Of a stretch of 64,000 nucleotides of DNA, positions 54,225 to 64,000 are shown piece by piece; the first letter of the stretch is position 1, and every line of letters begins with the position of its first letter. Both the position numbers and the translations under genes were made by a program. Under the pieces are notes generated by a model. The model did no database searches. It had not been told where the DNA came from and was given only the letters and a program-made list of their open reading frames with translations. Source of the stretch: Lichtheimia corymbifera B2541 (lineage: Eukaryota; Mucoromycota; Mucoromycetes; Mucorales; Lichtheimiaceae); the NCBI GenBank assembly GCA_000697475.1, contig JNEU01000777.1:222427-286426 (forward strand), in the 5' to 3' direction.

Positions 54225-55669
54225 GAGTAGGTTAGGTATGTAATGGCTGCTAAGTTCTAAAAGCCATGTCGCAGCACTTGACATCTACCCGAGTAATTCT
54301 TTATCTCATCCCCTGTACACTCCTCGGATTATTTCCCATTTTCATATCGGGTAGCCATATTACTAGCATTATAAAGTCATTCTATTACCACGATGGATGT
54401 TGGTCTGCATGCAGTAAAACGAGAGAAATGTTGGATACTTATCATGCATTATCCGTTTCATACTGTTATTGCCTTGTTCCTGCATAGGTACGTTCATGTT
54501 CTAGCTTTGTGTATCAGAGAAATCACCGAATTACGGCATTGTTGGTGCTTCTTTTTCACTAATCTACCACCAATGTTACCTACTTCCCAATGGATGAAGC
54601 ATACAAGCCTTGACGTGGTGCGAAAGGGACTCGTTTCCTTCACTCGCATTTGTATACGTAGCAAAGTGGGATATGCATTGTATTATACAATGGGTTGTGA
54701 AGAGAAGAATACATGATAGAGTTGTCATCAAGCCCATAATTATGAATAAGCTCCATGTAGGGTAAGCTAATCAGCTGTTTCAATGCCAATGTTACCATAG
54801 TTATCGAAGAAATCCGATTCTATGTACGCATTCCTTGGTCTTCTTTTGTCACACCGTGAAGCGGATTGGTAGTTCCGCGTTCCGAGTATTCTACAGGTGA
54901 CATTTTGCCTCCAGGAGATAATGCATGCAATATGCGTATGCTCATTTACAAGGCTAAATAGATGTCTTTTGGCCATGAAAACGTAAACCTTTCCACTCTT
55001 GGAACAGCCATCATCATTCGTTTGCAAAATGTCACACGGCAATATCATCCTTGAGAAGACGTGTATATAGGATCATCGGCCAAAACGCCATCAGTAGTAT
55101 AATTATATTGGCTGTTGGGGTGACCGTTCCATCATCATCCTCAGATTTTATTTATTAGATGTTGGATCAATGTATTAAGTCAATGTGGATGGATGATACA
55201 ACATCATTCTGAATCAACGCAAGCTGTACTGGTGCACTTTCGTACGTAACATGGGTTTGTTTAGTAGCGTATAGAATGCTTCGCGCATAAATAATGAGTA
55301 CGGTTCAAGAAATGGAGTCCCTAATCCGCATCCTCTCCTTTTGGTCATGTTTGTAAATGAGGTCCATGATTATCATACGGCAGCGTTATAATGCTTGGTA
55401 TACTGGATGATTGCAAAACATGGTCCTGTGCATCATATCAAGAGGGGTTGAATTTTTGGTAGTAGAACAAAGCCACTCTTCAATAGGGATGTTACCATAA
55501 TCAATAGCCTGACCAGATCAACGTATACATATATACACCACTCCAACCAACACAAATGGATTATCCAGCCACTTAATGAAATATATACATGTGTGTGTGA
55601 GAAAGATCGCGAAAGGAGATAAATGTTACGCGAGAGGCTTTATTGCTGATAGGATGTTGTATGGATTGT
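54225..55669. other. Intergenic
   Basis: Contains an 8-bp perfect inverted pair (CTACCCGA at about 54,286 and TCGGGTAG at about 54,347) of unknown meaning. No supported gene. Confidence 0.4.
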
Positions 55670-56118
55670 TTAGTCGAAAAGACCGAAGCCCATATCCTCA
55701 TCGGATTCTTCAGCCTCTTCCTCCTTGGCCTCTTCCTTCTTCTCCTCACCACCAGCGGGAGCAGCACCAGCAGCACCAGCAGGAGCAGCACCAGGAGCGC
55801 TGAAACCGCTCAAGAGTTCCTTAAGGTCTTGACCTTCCAAAGCCTTGGCGAAAATGGAGAACCAGACGGGCTCGACGGTGAGACCAGCCTTCTTGACCAA
55901 AGTCTGAAGGTTCTCAGCCTAGAAAGAAAGAAAATAGAAAAGAAGTTTAGTCATGGTGACCATGGGGATTGAATTGAATTGTGCGTGTGTGCGCTCTATC
56001 AATAAAGCTCCAAACACAAGAAGATGAGGTTTATCCAATGAATACATACAGACATATCAACTTCACCATCCTGAAGGATGAGAGCAGCGTAGGTAAGGGC
56101 GAGTTCAGCAGTCGACAT
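55670..56118 (-). CDS. RPP1: 60S acidic ribosomal protein P1
   Basis: Ribosomal stalk protein that pairs with P2 on P0 and recruits translation factors. Two exons: 56118-56050 and 55918-55670, giving 318 nt, or 105 aa. The N-terminus [20 protein letters not shown] and [20 protein letters not shown] are typical of P1 rather than P2. An Ala/Gly/Pro hinge is followed by an acidic Lys/Glu stretch and the universal C-terminus [13 protein letters not shown]. Strong bias to C-ending codons agrees with high expression. The intron lies early, after codon 23. Confidence 0.96.
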
Positions 56119-56756
56119 TTTGATGGATGGATGGATGGATAACGGTGCTGTCAGAAAGAGGGAGCTAGCTTATTGCACGCACCCCTTCCTCTTGTCATCC
56201 AATCTCCCCTACAACCCGATCCAAAGCCAGCTTCCCATTCTCCTTCCTCATTGGTTGATTTTCTACAGCCACTCATAGAGCCAATCATTCTCGTGACAAG
56301 CGGTGGTTGCTATGCATTATGCCATGGCAACCGATTCCCCAATCATTGCCGATTATAAAAGCAGAGATATATACGTTTGTCCTGTTATTCCTGTCATGAT
56401 CGCTATATACACCACTTATTCAAGTACGAATTACACACTCCACGAAGCAGGAACAACGCGAAGTAAGGTCAACTACCTGCATACAGCTGGTAACAAGTTA
56501 TACCGCAGCCGGTAGTCATGTGTATATCGACTGCATAATCAAAGTGAATTGAGTTTTGGCTTTTCCTCATGAAACATTTCTCTCCTCTTTATTCTGTTCC
56601 ACAACATTGCTCAGCCCAACTAACTACCACTCCAGGACTTCTTTAAAGGTAAATGGACCCATGGGTACGCGACATTACATAGCAAACGCATTGCATTGTC
56701 CTAAACGAAGGTGTGTAGTGGGTTAATGTCGGCCGGCTGACACCATTGACTTTTCC
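56119..56756. other. Intergenic, divergent promoters of P1 and F-box gene 1
   Basis: A tetranucleotide tract (GGAT)n sits in the P1 leader at about 56,123-56,140. No further gene seen. Confidence 0.5.
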
Positions 56757-58435
56757 ATGCTAAGGGACATGCGACACGACGACGCCATGCATCACGTGAG
56801 CAAGGCTTTTTCCGCAAGGTTATCGCCCGATGATCCGTTCCAACGTTTACCAACCGAGATTATGATTCAAATATGGAGCAACATCAACACTCTTGATCTT
56901 TTACGTTCATGCGTCATGGTATCGAGGACATGGCGTGATCAATTACTGCAATGTGGATATCTATGGACGAAGGTTTCGGTGCATCAGGAGGATCAGTTAT
57001 CATCAATTGCGTTATCCGCTGTGAGCGATCATATTCAAAGGCTTCGTCTCTTTTATCTCTCTTGTCGCTGGCTTACTGGATTGCATCATAAAATTATGCA
57101 AGGATCCTTTACAAGTATTACGCATCTCACCATCATGCTTGGTAAGGTATCTCCTCATTTCACCCGTCAACCTCATCATCATCATTGGGCTTACACGGAT
57201 ATGTAGGTGGTCAAGAGCACATGGAAAAGCAGTTGTTGGTTCAAATGTTTGAGAAATTGGGATGCACCTTGAAGTCGCTATATTGCCAAACACTACAAAA
57301 CTTTCCGGATCTTGCTGTTGTGACAAAGACTTGTCCTTTTCTTCATTCACTGGTGTACAAAAACTCGCATGGGCTCTTCAACCTTGATGCACTTGAACCG
57401 TATCCCGGAGAACTGAGGTCGTTGACAATAGAGAATCATTGCATCGATGACATTGAACGCGATCAGCTCATCTCCATCGTATCCAATCTGGGACGACACC
57501 TGCAAGCATTATCAGTGTTTCCATGTGGGGAAGAATGCATCAGCGACGTGCAGCGATATTGCCCCGACATCCACACGATTGTTTGGAACTGCGGATACCC
57601 AACATTAGATGGCATCCATGGATGTGAGATAATATTACCACCACCGCCGCCATCCTACAAGGGATTACGACACTTGTCCATTGCACCTCATCATATTGAA
57701 CTAGTGGTTGCCCTGATGATCAGATTTAAAGATACGCTTGAGACGCTTCATTTGACCTTGGTATTACTTCGCAGCTGTGATCAATTGGAACGACTCAAAG
57801 ATGTTGCGATGGAACGCCTCTACTCCATGTCTATTCGATGGGTACGGGATCGTGACGCTGGAACCAGGATTGCTGCAGCTATACTTGATACATGCCAAGA
57901 GTCCCTTCGAGTGCTCAGCTTGCAGAAATTATATATGACGCCATTGATACACCATTTGAGTAGCTTGAGAAGCTTGGAATCACTGCGACTGGATAGCGTA
58001 CTATATAGCGAGGATATGACAATTTACTGGGATCACTTGCTCAATCATGACAACAACAAAAAAGTCGCCTTGTCCTCTCTGGAGTTTCGCAACGTGGATA
58101 TTGCAGATCACCACTTGGTACTCCTCGCAAGAATCGGCACCTTGAAGAACTTTACACTTTCATTCACTGATGATCACGACTCAGTTTGCACGGATCATGG
58201 CATACAACAATTCTTTAACGAAACCAGGAGCGCATTAAGGAACGTGGTACTGGATTTCACACCGATATCGTGGTCAACATTCGACGTTTTGGGAAGGGAG
58301 ATACCATCATTAAGAAGGGTGACAGTTTCGAAGCATATACCAATCGATTCGGTGAACGCCTTTAGGAAGAGATACCCAAGATTGCGTGTCGAGGTGGTGA
58401 AAGAAAAGGAACGCGACATTTACGCCTTTTGTTGA
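56757..58435 (+). CDS. F-box/LRR-like protein 1
   Basis: Predicted SCF ubiquitin-ligase substrate adaptor. Two exons: 56757-57141 and 57207-58435, giving 1614 nt, or 537 aa. The F-box is at about residues 26-65: PFQRLPTEIMIQIWSNI, then LLRSCVMVSRTWRDQLLQC. The rest consists of irregular leucine-rich repeats (for example LVYKNSHGLFNLDAL, LRSLTIENHCIDDI, HIELVVALMIRF, SLRSLESLRLDS), as in the large, fast-evolving F-box families of Mucorales. The intron is phase 1, right after the first repeats (THLTIMLG), the same place as in the convergent F-box gene at 58,542-60,157. The first ATG was used; MRHDDAMHHV a few codons later is an alternative start. Target unknown. Confidence 0.85.
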
Positions 58436-58541
58436 TATCCATAATAATGTAAATGAGATCACCTTTTTAACACGCTTATAATAAACAGTCATGCGCAGAT
58501 ATATAGCAATGCTTTGATTATTACAATCCAAATTTTATCCA

Positions 58542-60157
58542 CTATATAGTACAACAACAAAGATGGTATTCTCTTTTGTCTAATTTAATTACTTGAATTG
58601 CAGGGTATGCGTTTTTGAATCGAGTTATCCTCTCCAAGGGAAGTTTTTGTACCAGCAGTAATCTCTTTACAAAGGGCAAGTCACCCACTGTGTCCAAGAG
58701 CTTGTCAGTGATTTGAGGAAGCGAAAGACCCACAGTCTGTATTGAACTTTGTGTGTTGACGAAGAAATCGATGATGCCATCTTCAGACCATGAATCCCTG
58801 GGACCGGAGACGATCTTGATGCATTTTAAAGTCTGTATCTTTGCCAGCAATGAAAATGTCTGATCCGTAAAAGCAACGTCATATATTTCAATCGTGGTCA
58901 TTGGACATGCATCACCCATTGCTGCTAATCGAGTGAAATAGGATGTCATGTGATGCTCGATGGTCTCATCAAGTTGACATAGGCGTAAGCACTTGAGATG
59001 GGGCATGTCGGGTAAAGATGGGCTGGGGATGCTGCGGTCGCCTTGTAAATAGAGTTTGTGCAGTGATGGTCGACACATGCCTCGCATCATTTCTAAGAAA
59101 CGATCCATCCTGAATCCTGGTACCGTGACAATCGAGAGAGAATTCAACCGATTCAATTGCAGGTGCCGTATGATACGTCCACTTTCAGAGAATATGTCAC
59201 CACCATATAATGGCGTATTCAACCATAATTGTATGGTTTCCAGGGTATCGCTGTGCTTCTTCATCAAACCAAGAAATAAACGTAAGTCTTGTGGTGCCAT
59301 TGTCAAATGTCGCAATCCATTGTTGTTGTTGTTGATGTCAGCTTCAATGTCGTCTAATGATAACGACTCCTCCGTGGTATCATGTGCTGGGACAATAAGA
59401 TAGGCACCGCATGTCAATGTATGTAATTGAGGGCAGCATAGCTCCACCACATCGAGATCACGATCACACACAGGCACATTTAGAACACGTAATCCATTTC
59501 CCAATCGAGAAAGCACCCATATCAATTCATGTCGTAACAAGGGCCGAGTAGAATAGTTGTCCAATTTGAGCGCTCTCAATTTTGCGGTGGGGTAAACATC
59601 CAAATCGTCGCCATAGCTGCCGTACCAAAAAGGGCTGTTGAATTCAAGACATCTGAGATTGGGACAAGCGGTCATCACAGAGGCAAGGCTTAATGCTGGA
59701 TCATGTAGACTGATGTTGAGCGTTGTCAGCGTGTTGCCAAGAATCGAAAGTCCACTGAACAAGTCAATGCTATGATCGAAAGCTTTCAATGATATGTATA
59801 CATCCATCAGTCGTGTTCAAGAGAGAAAGGGATCTGACAAGTCTTACGTAGATTAAGTTTGAGATGCCGTAGATTGACAAATACGCCTCGTTTGATATCC
59901 TCAAATAGCAACTGTAGCCATGGGTGATGATGATCAATGATATCGAGTTTCTGGATATGATGTGCCACAGGTAAAAGTGCTCTTGGTGAAAATCGCTCCT
60001 TTTCGGTCTTGACGTGGATCCACAATGGCGCGCATTGTATGAGTCGTGTATGCCACGTTTTGGAGACTAAATATGAGCCGGCTAGTATATCTGCTGTATC
60101 GAAACCACTCAACACATGGCACAAGATCTCGGTTGGTAAATGATGGAATGAAGTCAT
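58542..60157 (-). CDS. F-box/LRR-like protein 2
   Basis: Convergent paralogue of the gene at 56,757-58,435; the stops are 106 bp apart. Two exons: 60157-59848 and 59782-58542, giving 1551 nt, or 516 aa. The F-box opens the protein: MTSFHHLPTEILCHVLSGF, then ILAGSYLVSKTWHTRLIQC, followed by leucine-rich segments (LRHLKLNL, LRCLEFNSPFWYG, LRALKLDNYS, LGNGLRVLNVPVC, HLKCLRLCQLDETI). The two overlapping open frames around 59,807 are explained by a 65-nt phase-1 intron (59,847-59,783), not by a frameshift. Shared layout (F-box, WI/WTKV strand, early phase-1 intron, CCPQLHTL versus CPDIHTI) points to an inverted duplication. Target unknown. Confidence 0.85.
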
Positions 60158-60967
60158 CGAGTGCTGGGATACGAGCTTATTGTCACTATCCGCTGAATGC
60201 TGGATGCTGTATCAGATATCGTTGTCGTCGGGTTGTGTGTTATGCCTTGCGTGACGCTGAGTCGTGTCAATGCACTAGTTGTTCACATGCTCAGTTGACA
60301 GAATTCAACCCATTCTCCTCTAATGTAGACATCGCTTACAGCTTCCAATCGAGATGAGAATAAACGGATCAAAGTTGACGTAAACAAGTGGAGAAGAAAG
60401 GCGGCTGCAGAAAATGTCGGGATGATTGCTTTGCTTTGTGAAACAAAAGAGTCGTAGCTGTAAAGAAAAGTCGTAGATGCAAGAATGCAAGTGAGCTCTC
60501 ATTGTAGCCAATTACTATCGCCTGGTGAGATACCCCTTTTACACTCTTGCGAGTACACTGAGGTCTACCCCATATATTTTAACGTCCATTCTTAGTGCGA
60601 GAGCCATCGGTCTAGCTGTAGTATGCGACGGTAAACTAGGCTCGCACAAGTTATTAAAGTATTACGCAGAGGTTGCATTCGATTTATTACATGATTCATA
60701 TTATCATATTGCATTATTCGATGTCTTCCATGAGCTTTAATATCGAGCATTGCTGAGCTATAATCTTTTCTCTAGCTAAGATGAAGATGATCCGGTTACA
60801 CCTCATCACAACGCACCACAGGGATGATAGCTACTACTACTACTACAACAATGAAAATGAAATGACAATGAAACGATAAATATGACCACTAACACCAGCC
60901 CTAACCCACAAAATGACAGTAACTAGCTACCCGAGGTTGCTTGCTTCGATCCTAAACTTTTGATCCA
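60158..60967. other. Intergenic
   Basis: Promoter side of F-box gene 2. A short (TAC)n tract lies at about 60,832-60,850. No supported gene. Confidence 0.45.
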
Positions 60968-62033
60968 TGCATCGTCCACACTACTTGTATTTCTGTGCAT
61001 TCATCATCGGACGCTGCCGTTCTACATCCTCATGATGAAGCGTGTGATTTTAATTTTAACAGAGGTTTCATCATGTCCTGACGAATCTTTTGACCAATTT
61101 TCACAATGGAGCTGGGCAATCGTGGGGACGTGCACTACACCACAACCTGCTTGTGCTCCGTCTCTCCTATATTTGGACTGTCCGATTCATAAAAACATCA
61201 TAATGAGAGATGTGGTTTATAAATGAATGAAGTTGATCAGCATATCCCAGCGAACCGACTTACCAAGTTTCATGCTCGAAATGGGGGATCTCAAGGTTAT
61301 TCATTCTAACTGACATTTCATGATTTTGGACGGGTACGGAATTTCCGTCCTTCATAGTCAATCCCATATTATACCCTCCCATTCAATATTTTCAAATGAA
61401 GCATGAGGGCTTTATGAAAAACGAAATTGATCAGCATGTCCAAGAGCATCTTGTGTGAAAGTTTCATCTTTGAGAAAGGGAATCTCGAGTCATGGGACCG
61501 CCCACCCTATGTATATGCACGTCCGTTCATTGTCGGACGCTCCCATTTTATTTCTCACAATGAAGCCTGCGAGTTTTAAATGAATGGAGTTGATCTGCAT
61601 GTCGAAGCCCACCCGCCTGACCAAGTTTCGCAGTGGAGGTGGACAAGCGCGGGGGTGTGCACTATGCACCCTACTTGCGTTCCATCCGTCCGTCGTCTCT
61701 CCTAAGTTTGGACCGCCCGATTCATAAAATCATCATAATGAAACATGCAGTTTTTAAATGAATGGAGTTGATCAGCATGTCCCAGCGGATCTGCTTACCA
61801 AGTTTCAAGTTCGAGGTAGGGAATCCCAAGGTAATTCATACTAAATGACATTTCAATGAATCCGGGCGGGTGCGGAATTTTCGTCGATCATAGTAAACCC
61901 CACATTATACCCTCCCATTCAAAATCTTTGAATGAAGTGTGAGTTCTTTATTAATACAAAGTTGATCAGCATGTCCAAGAGTATCTTGTGTGAAAGTTTC
62001 AAGTGTGAGAGAAGCAACCTCGTGATCATGGAT
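60968..62033. repeat. Two-unit higher-order tandem repeat (~535 bp period, three sub-repeats each)
   Basis: Unit 1 is about 60,968-61,499 and unit 2 about 61,500-62,033. Matched landmarks are offset by about 535 bp: GTTGATCAGCATATCC at 61,232 and GTTGATCAGCATGTCC at 61,767; ATTGATCAGCATGTCC at 61,426 and GTTGATCAGCATGTCC at 61,961; ATTATACCCTCCCATTCAA in both units; TTGTGTGAAAGTTTCA at about 61,450 and 61,988. Within each unit a module (AATGAA..CATG..., then GTTGATCAGCATGTCC, then AAGTTTCA) occurs three times at spacings of about 165-195 bp. Copies are diverged, with no open frame conserved across them. No flanking target-site duplication or terminal repeat was identified. Confidence 0.8.
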
Positions 62034-62217
62034 TAGTTTACAGTGTGCATGGATTAGTCTGACCGTGCCTGACCTATTTAATTTCCAACCTCTTGCCTCT
62101 TTCTCCCACTCTCAACTGTTGCCCCATTCAACTATAACTACCATCTGCGAACGATTGTCCTGCTTCAACCCATCATGTCAACCCTACAACTGCCTTGATC
62201 CGATAGCCTTTGACTGA

Positions 62218-63009
62218 ATGGCAAGTTCACGACGTGTACACAACCTTCTTGTCACTCTACTACAGTACCTGCCTTGCACCACTCCTCTTGTACACTCCTC
62301 TGCTACAATCAACGTAACAGCATTCATTCCACCAGTTGCTATTAGCAAGCTCTTTATTCCATTGCACTCAAACAGCGTTCACAGCCTTGTCACTCTACTA
62401 CAACACGCGCTCTATACACTCCTCTGTCACTACCAAACGTGCCAGCAGATGCTATTCCGTTGTCTCAAGTTACCTGCGGCCTCTTCGACTGAGCAGCTGC
62501 TAGCCGTTGTATAGAAGCAGCTTTTTTTTTACGTGTGGCAACTTTCTTTATGCATACAGCTTCTAATGGACGATGCCATATCACCCGCAATACAAGCACT
62601 GTTCGCCTTGTTGAGCTACAATGAAAATGACCAACAAAGAGATAGACCAACACCTGGATGGAAAAGGAAGCATATCTACAGCGACCACAGAGACTCTTTC
62701 TTATATGGATGGATGTATGCAATCAAGTGCAGTAATGTGGAATCTTGGAATGCTGCTTTGGTTACTTGGCGCGTCGTCAGCAGGAACGATGAATTGTACC
62801 ACGTGGATCCGGTTGAGGATGATGGATTGGATGGTATGGACAAGAGGTCTTATATCTTTGACGAGAGGCGGTTTACCACCATGGATGATATTGCAACACT
62901 CAAGTCAATGCATGCAACATCAGCTATTTCTACAATCATGGATGAAGATGCTTATGACGACAGCAACCAAGAATGCTATTGCATAACGATACCCGCCGAT
63001 TCTATGTGA
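62218..63009 (+). CDS. Hypothetical two-exon orphan protein
   Basis: I do not recognise a family. Exons 62218-62508 and 62560-63009 are joined in phase 0 by a 51-nt intron (GTATAG...GCATACAG), giving 741 nt, or 246 aa. The in-frame join is the main support. The first ~95 residues are hydrophobic, Leu/Thr/Ser-rich and contain a partial internal repeat (LVTLLQYLPCTTPLVHSS and LVTLLQHALYTLLCHY). The second part is hydrophilic and looks like folded protein: SPAIQALFALLSYNENDQQR, FLYGWMYAIKCSNVESWNAA and WRVVSRNDELYHVD, ending acidic. It starts about 180 bp after the tandem repeat. It could be a lineage-specific gene or a fragment of a mobile-element gene. Confidence 0.42.
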
Positions 63010-63675
63010 TCCACTGGTTGGCTTTTGGATTGAAAGGGAGGATAGCAATTTGAAGGCCGGAAGGCAAGATTAGATTACCCACATCATTGTATCGAGACTC
63101 TTGTTCCTTTTGTCATTTCACTTTCATTAAAGCTTCTCTGTTCATACGCTGATACTGTAGACGATGGGTAGGGTCAATAACGGATTGTATACTTGTTCAA
63201 ATAGACGCTTGTATTTTCAACGATAATAAACCCTTAGTAATGGTACCCAACAACACTGCTTGATACGAAAGCTTGGTCCATTGTAAGCTTAAATCATTAC
63301 GGTTAAGAAAGATGATGAGCTCTGTGGCACAAGTACATACATCATAATGCTTACCTATGACAACGACGCTATAAGCATGAGCCACCTTGTAAGTATAGCC
63401 TTATATGAGAACGAACCCTGGAGACAAGCAATACCATTACCGCTCATAATCTTGGATGCACTGATCAATTTTGGCTTGTTAACCATACGCCATCATAGGC
63501 GGACCTTACTATTCAGGGATTGTCCATCATGCACTCTCCACCCAATAAGAACCCTTCAAGCCCTGCCTCTGAGTATTACTACACCAGTCCCTCTGCATCT
63601 TTTCCATTATCAGGGTCAAGCTACTTAACAATGAACAAAGACCACTTGTGATATAGCATGCATAAGAAAACATAA
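63010..63675. other. Intergenic
   Basis: Between the orphan gene and the fold-back repeat. A frame at 63,347-63,628 (+) has no supporting features. Confidence 0.4.
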
Positions 63676-64000
63676 AGATGCCTATATCTCCAAACTTTAC
63701 AATGAAACATGAGGTCTTACATAGAACAAAGTTACTCGTTGGGGTCAAAAGTACCATGTGTAGAAGTTTCACGATCATGGTGGCCAATCCTAGATTTCGC
63801 AATGTCGCCACCAGCCAAACTGGATCCCAGGGTCGACCTCTTGAATTTTTTTCGACGAGGCTGGTAGTGACATTGGCTGAATCTGAGAATGGTTAGCTTG
63901 ATCGTGAAACTTCTACACAGGGTGCGCTTCACCCAGCCGCGCAACTTTGTTCGATTGAAGAGCCCATGTTTCATTGTAAAGTTTAGAGATACAGGCACCT
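63676..64000. repeat. Large imperfect inverted (fold-back) repeat, cut by the window end
   Basis: The left arm (about 63,676-63,816) and the reverse complement of the right arm (about 63,859-64,000) match over ~140 bp with scattered differences: GATGCCTATATCTCC / GGTGCCTGTATCTCT, AAACTTTACAATGAAACATG in both, GTGTAGAAGTTTCACGATC in both, CCACCAGCC / CTACCAGCC. The spacer is about 42 bp. The arm may continue past the window. Its AATGAAACATG...AAAGTT...AAGTTTCA module resembles that of the tandem repeat at 60,968-62,033, so both may be one repeat family. Confidence 0.8.

Noticed and set aside
54225..54360. Possible SRP RNA (TGTAATGGCTGC with a downstream CTACCCGA/TCGGGTAG pair)
   Set aside because: The conserved helix-8 GNAR loop and asymmetric internal loop of SRP RNA are absent; similarity is limited to a short 5' string.
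59807..60157. Apparent frameshift between two overlapping frames of F-box gene 2
   Set aside because: Explained by a 65-nt phase-1 intron whose position matches that of the paralogue.

Overview
The window is nuclear DNA of a filamentous fungus. I infer Mucoromycota, probably Mucorales: the genes are compact, with many 50-75 bp GT-AG introns; there is a GPI-type chitin deacetylase, a 'macrophage-activating glycoprotein'-like GPI cell-surface protein, a Pho80-type cyclin and a fungal CP2/grainyhead factor; base composition is moderately AT-rich with many CA/GT and CT/GA tracts. The order-level call is inference. No rRNA operon, tRNA, CRISPR or intact transposon was seen.

Layout. 0.6-6 kb: an AAAP amino-acid transporter (+) facing a CP2/grainyhead transcription factor (-). 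8.2-12.4 kb: an HSL-family esterase and a two-finger C2H2 factor. 13.1-14.3 kb: SAICAR synthetase (-). 15.8-22.7 kb: a GPI-anchored secreted glycoprotein, ribosomal protein eS7 and a GPI-anchored chitin deacetylase (+), with a possibly decayed gene at 18-19.5 kb. 22.7-27.2 kb is gene-poor, with one uncertain minus-strand gene. 27.2-46.3 kb is dominated by minus-strand genes and rich in transporters: a full-length ABC-C transporter, a FucP-like MFS sugar transporter, then a plus-strand four-TM protein, Tim10, a Pho80-like cyclin, eRF1, and two tandem Dal5-like MFS paralogues. 47.6-56.1 kb: a single-C2-domain protein, GAPDH, a possible tiny CPHC peptide gene, a possible 5S-like three-way-junction RNA and acidic ribosomal protein P1. 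56.7-60.2 kb: two convergent F-box/LRR genes. 60.9-64 kb: a two-unit higher-order tandem repeat (about 535 bp per unit, three sub-repeats each), a two-exon orphan gene and a large fold-back inverted repeat with similar sequence modules.

Exon models were built by eye from GT/AG sites and reading-frame continuity. For nearly all recognised genes the summed exon length is an exact multiple of three, which supports them; boundaries may be off by a base or two. Housekeeping genes (eS7, P1, eRF1, GAPDH, Tim10, SAICAR synthetase) mix with uptake and efflux functions (AAAP, ABC-C, three MFS) and wall-surface functions (chitin deacetylase, GPI glycoprotein). I see no biosynthetic cluster. The most distinctive sequence-level discovery is a 5-nt microexon (TTTCG) conserved in the two tandem MFS genes, one of which also carries a GC-AG intron and an extra intron.
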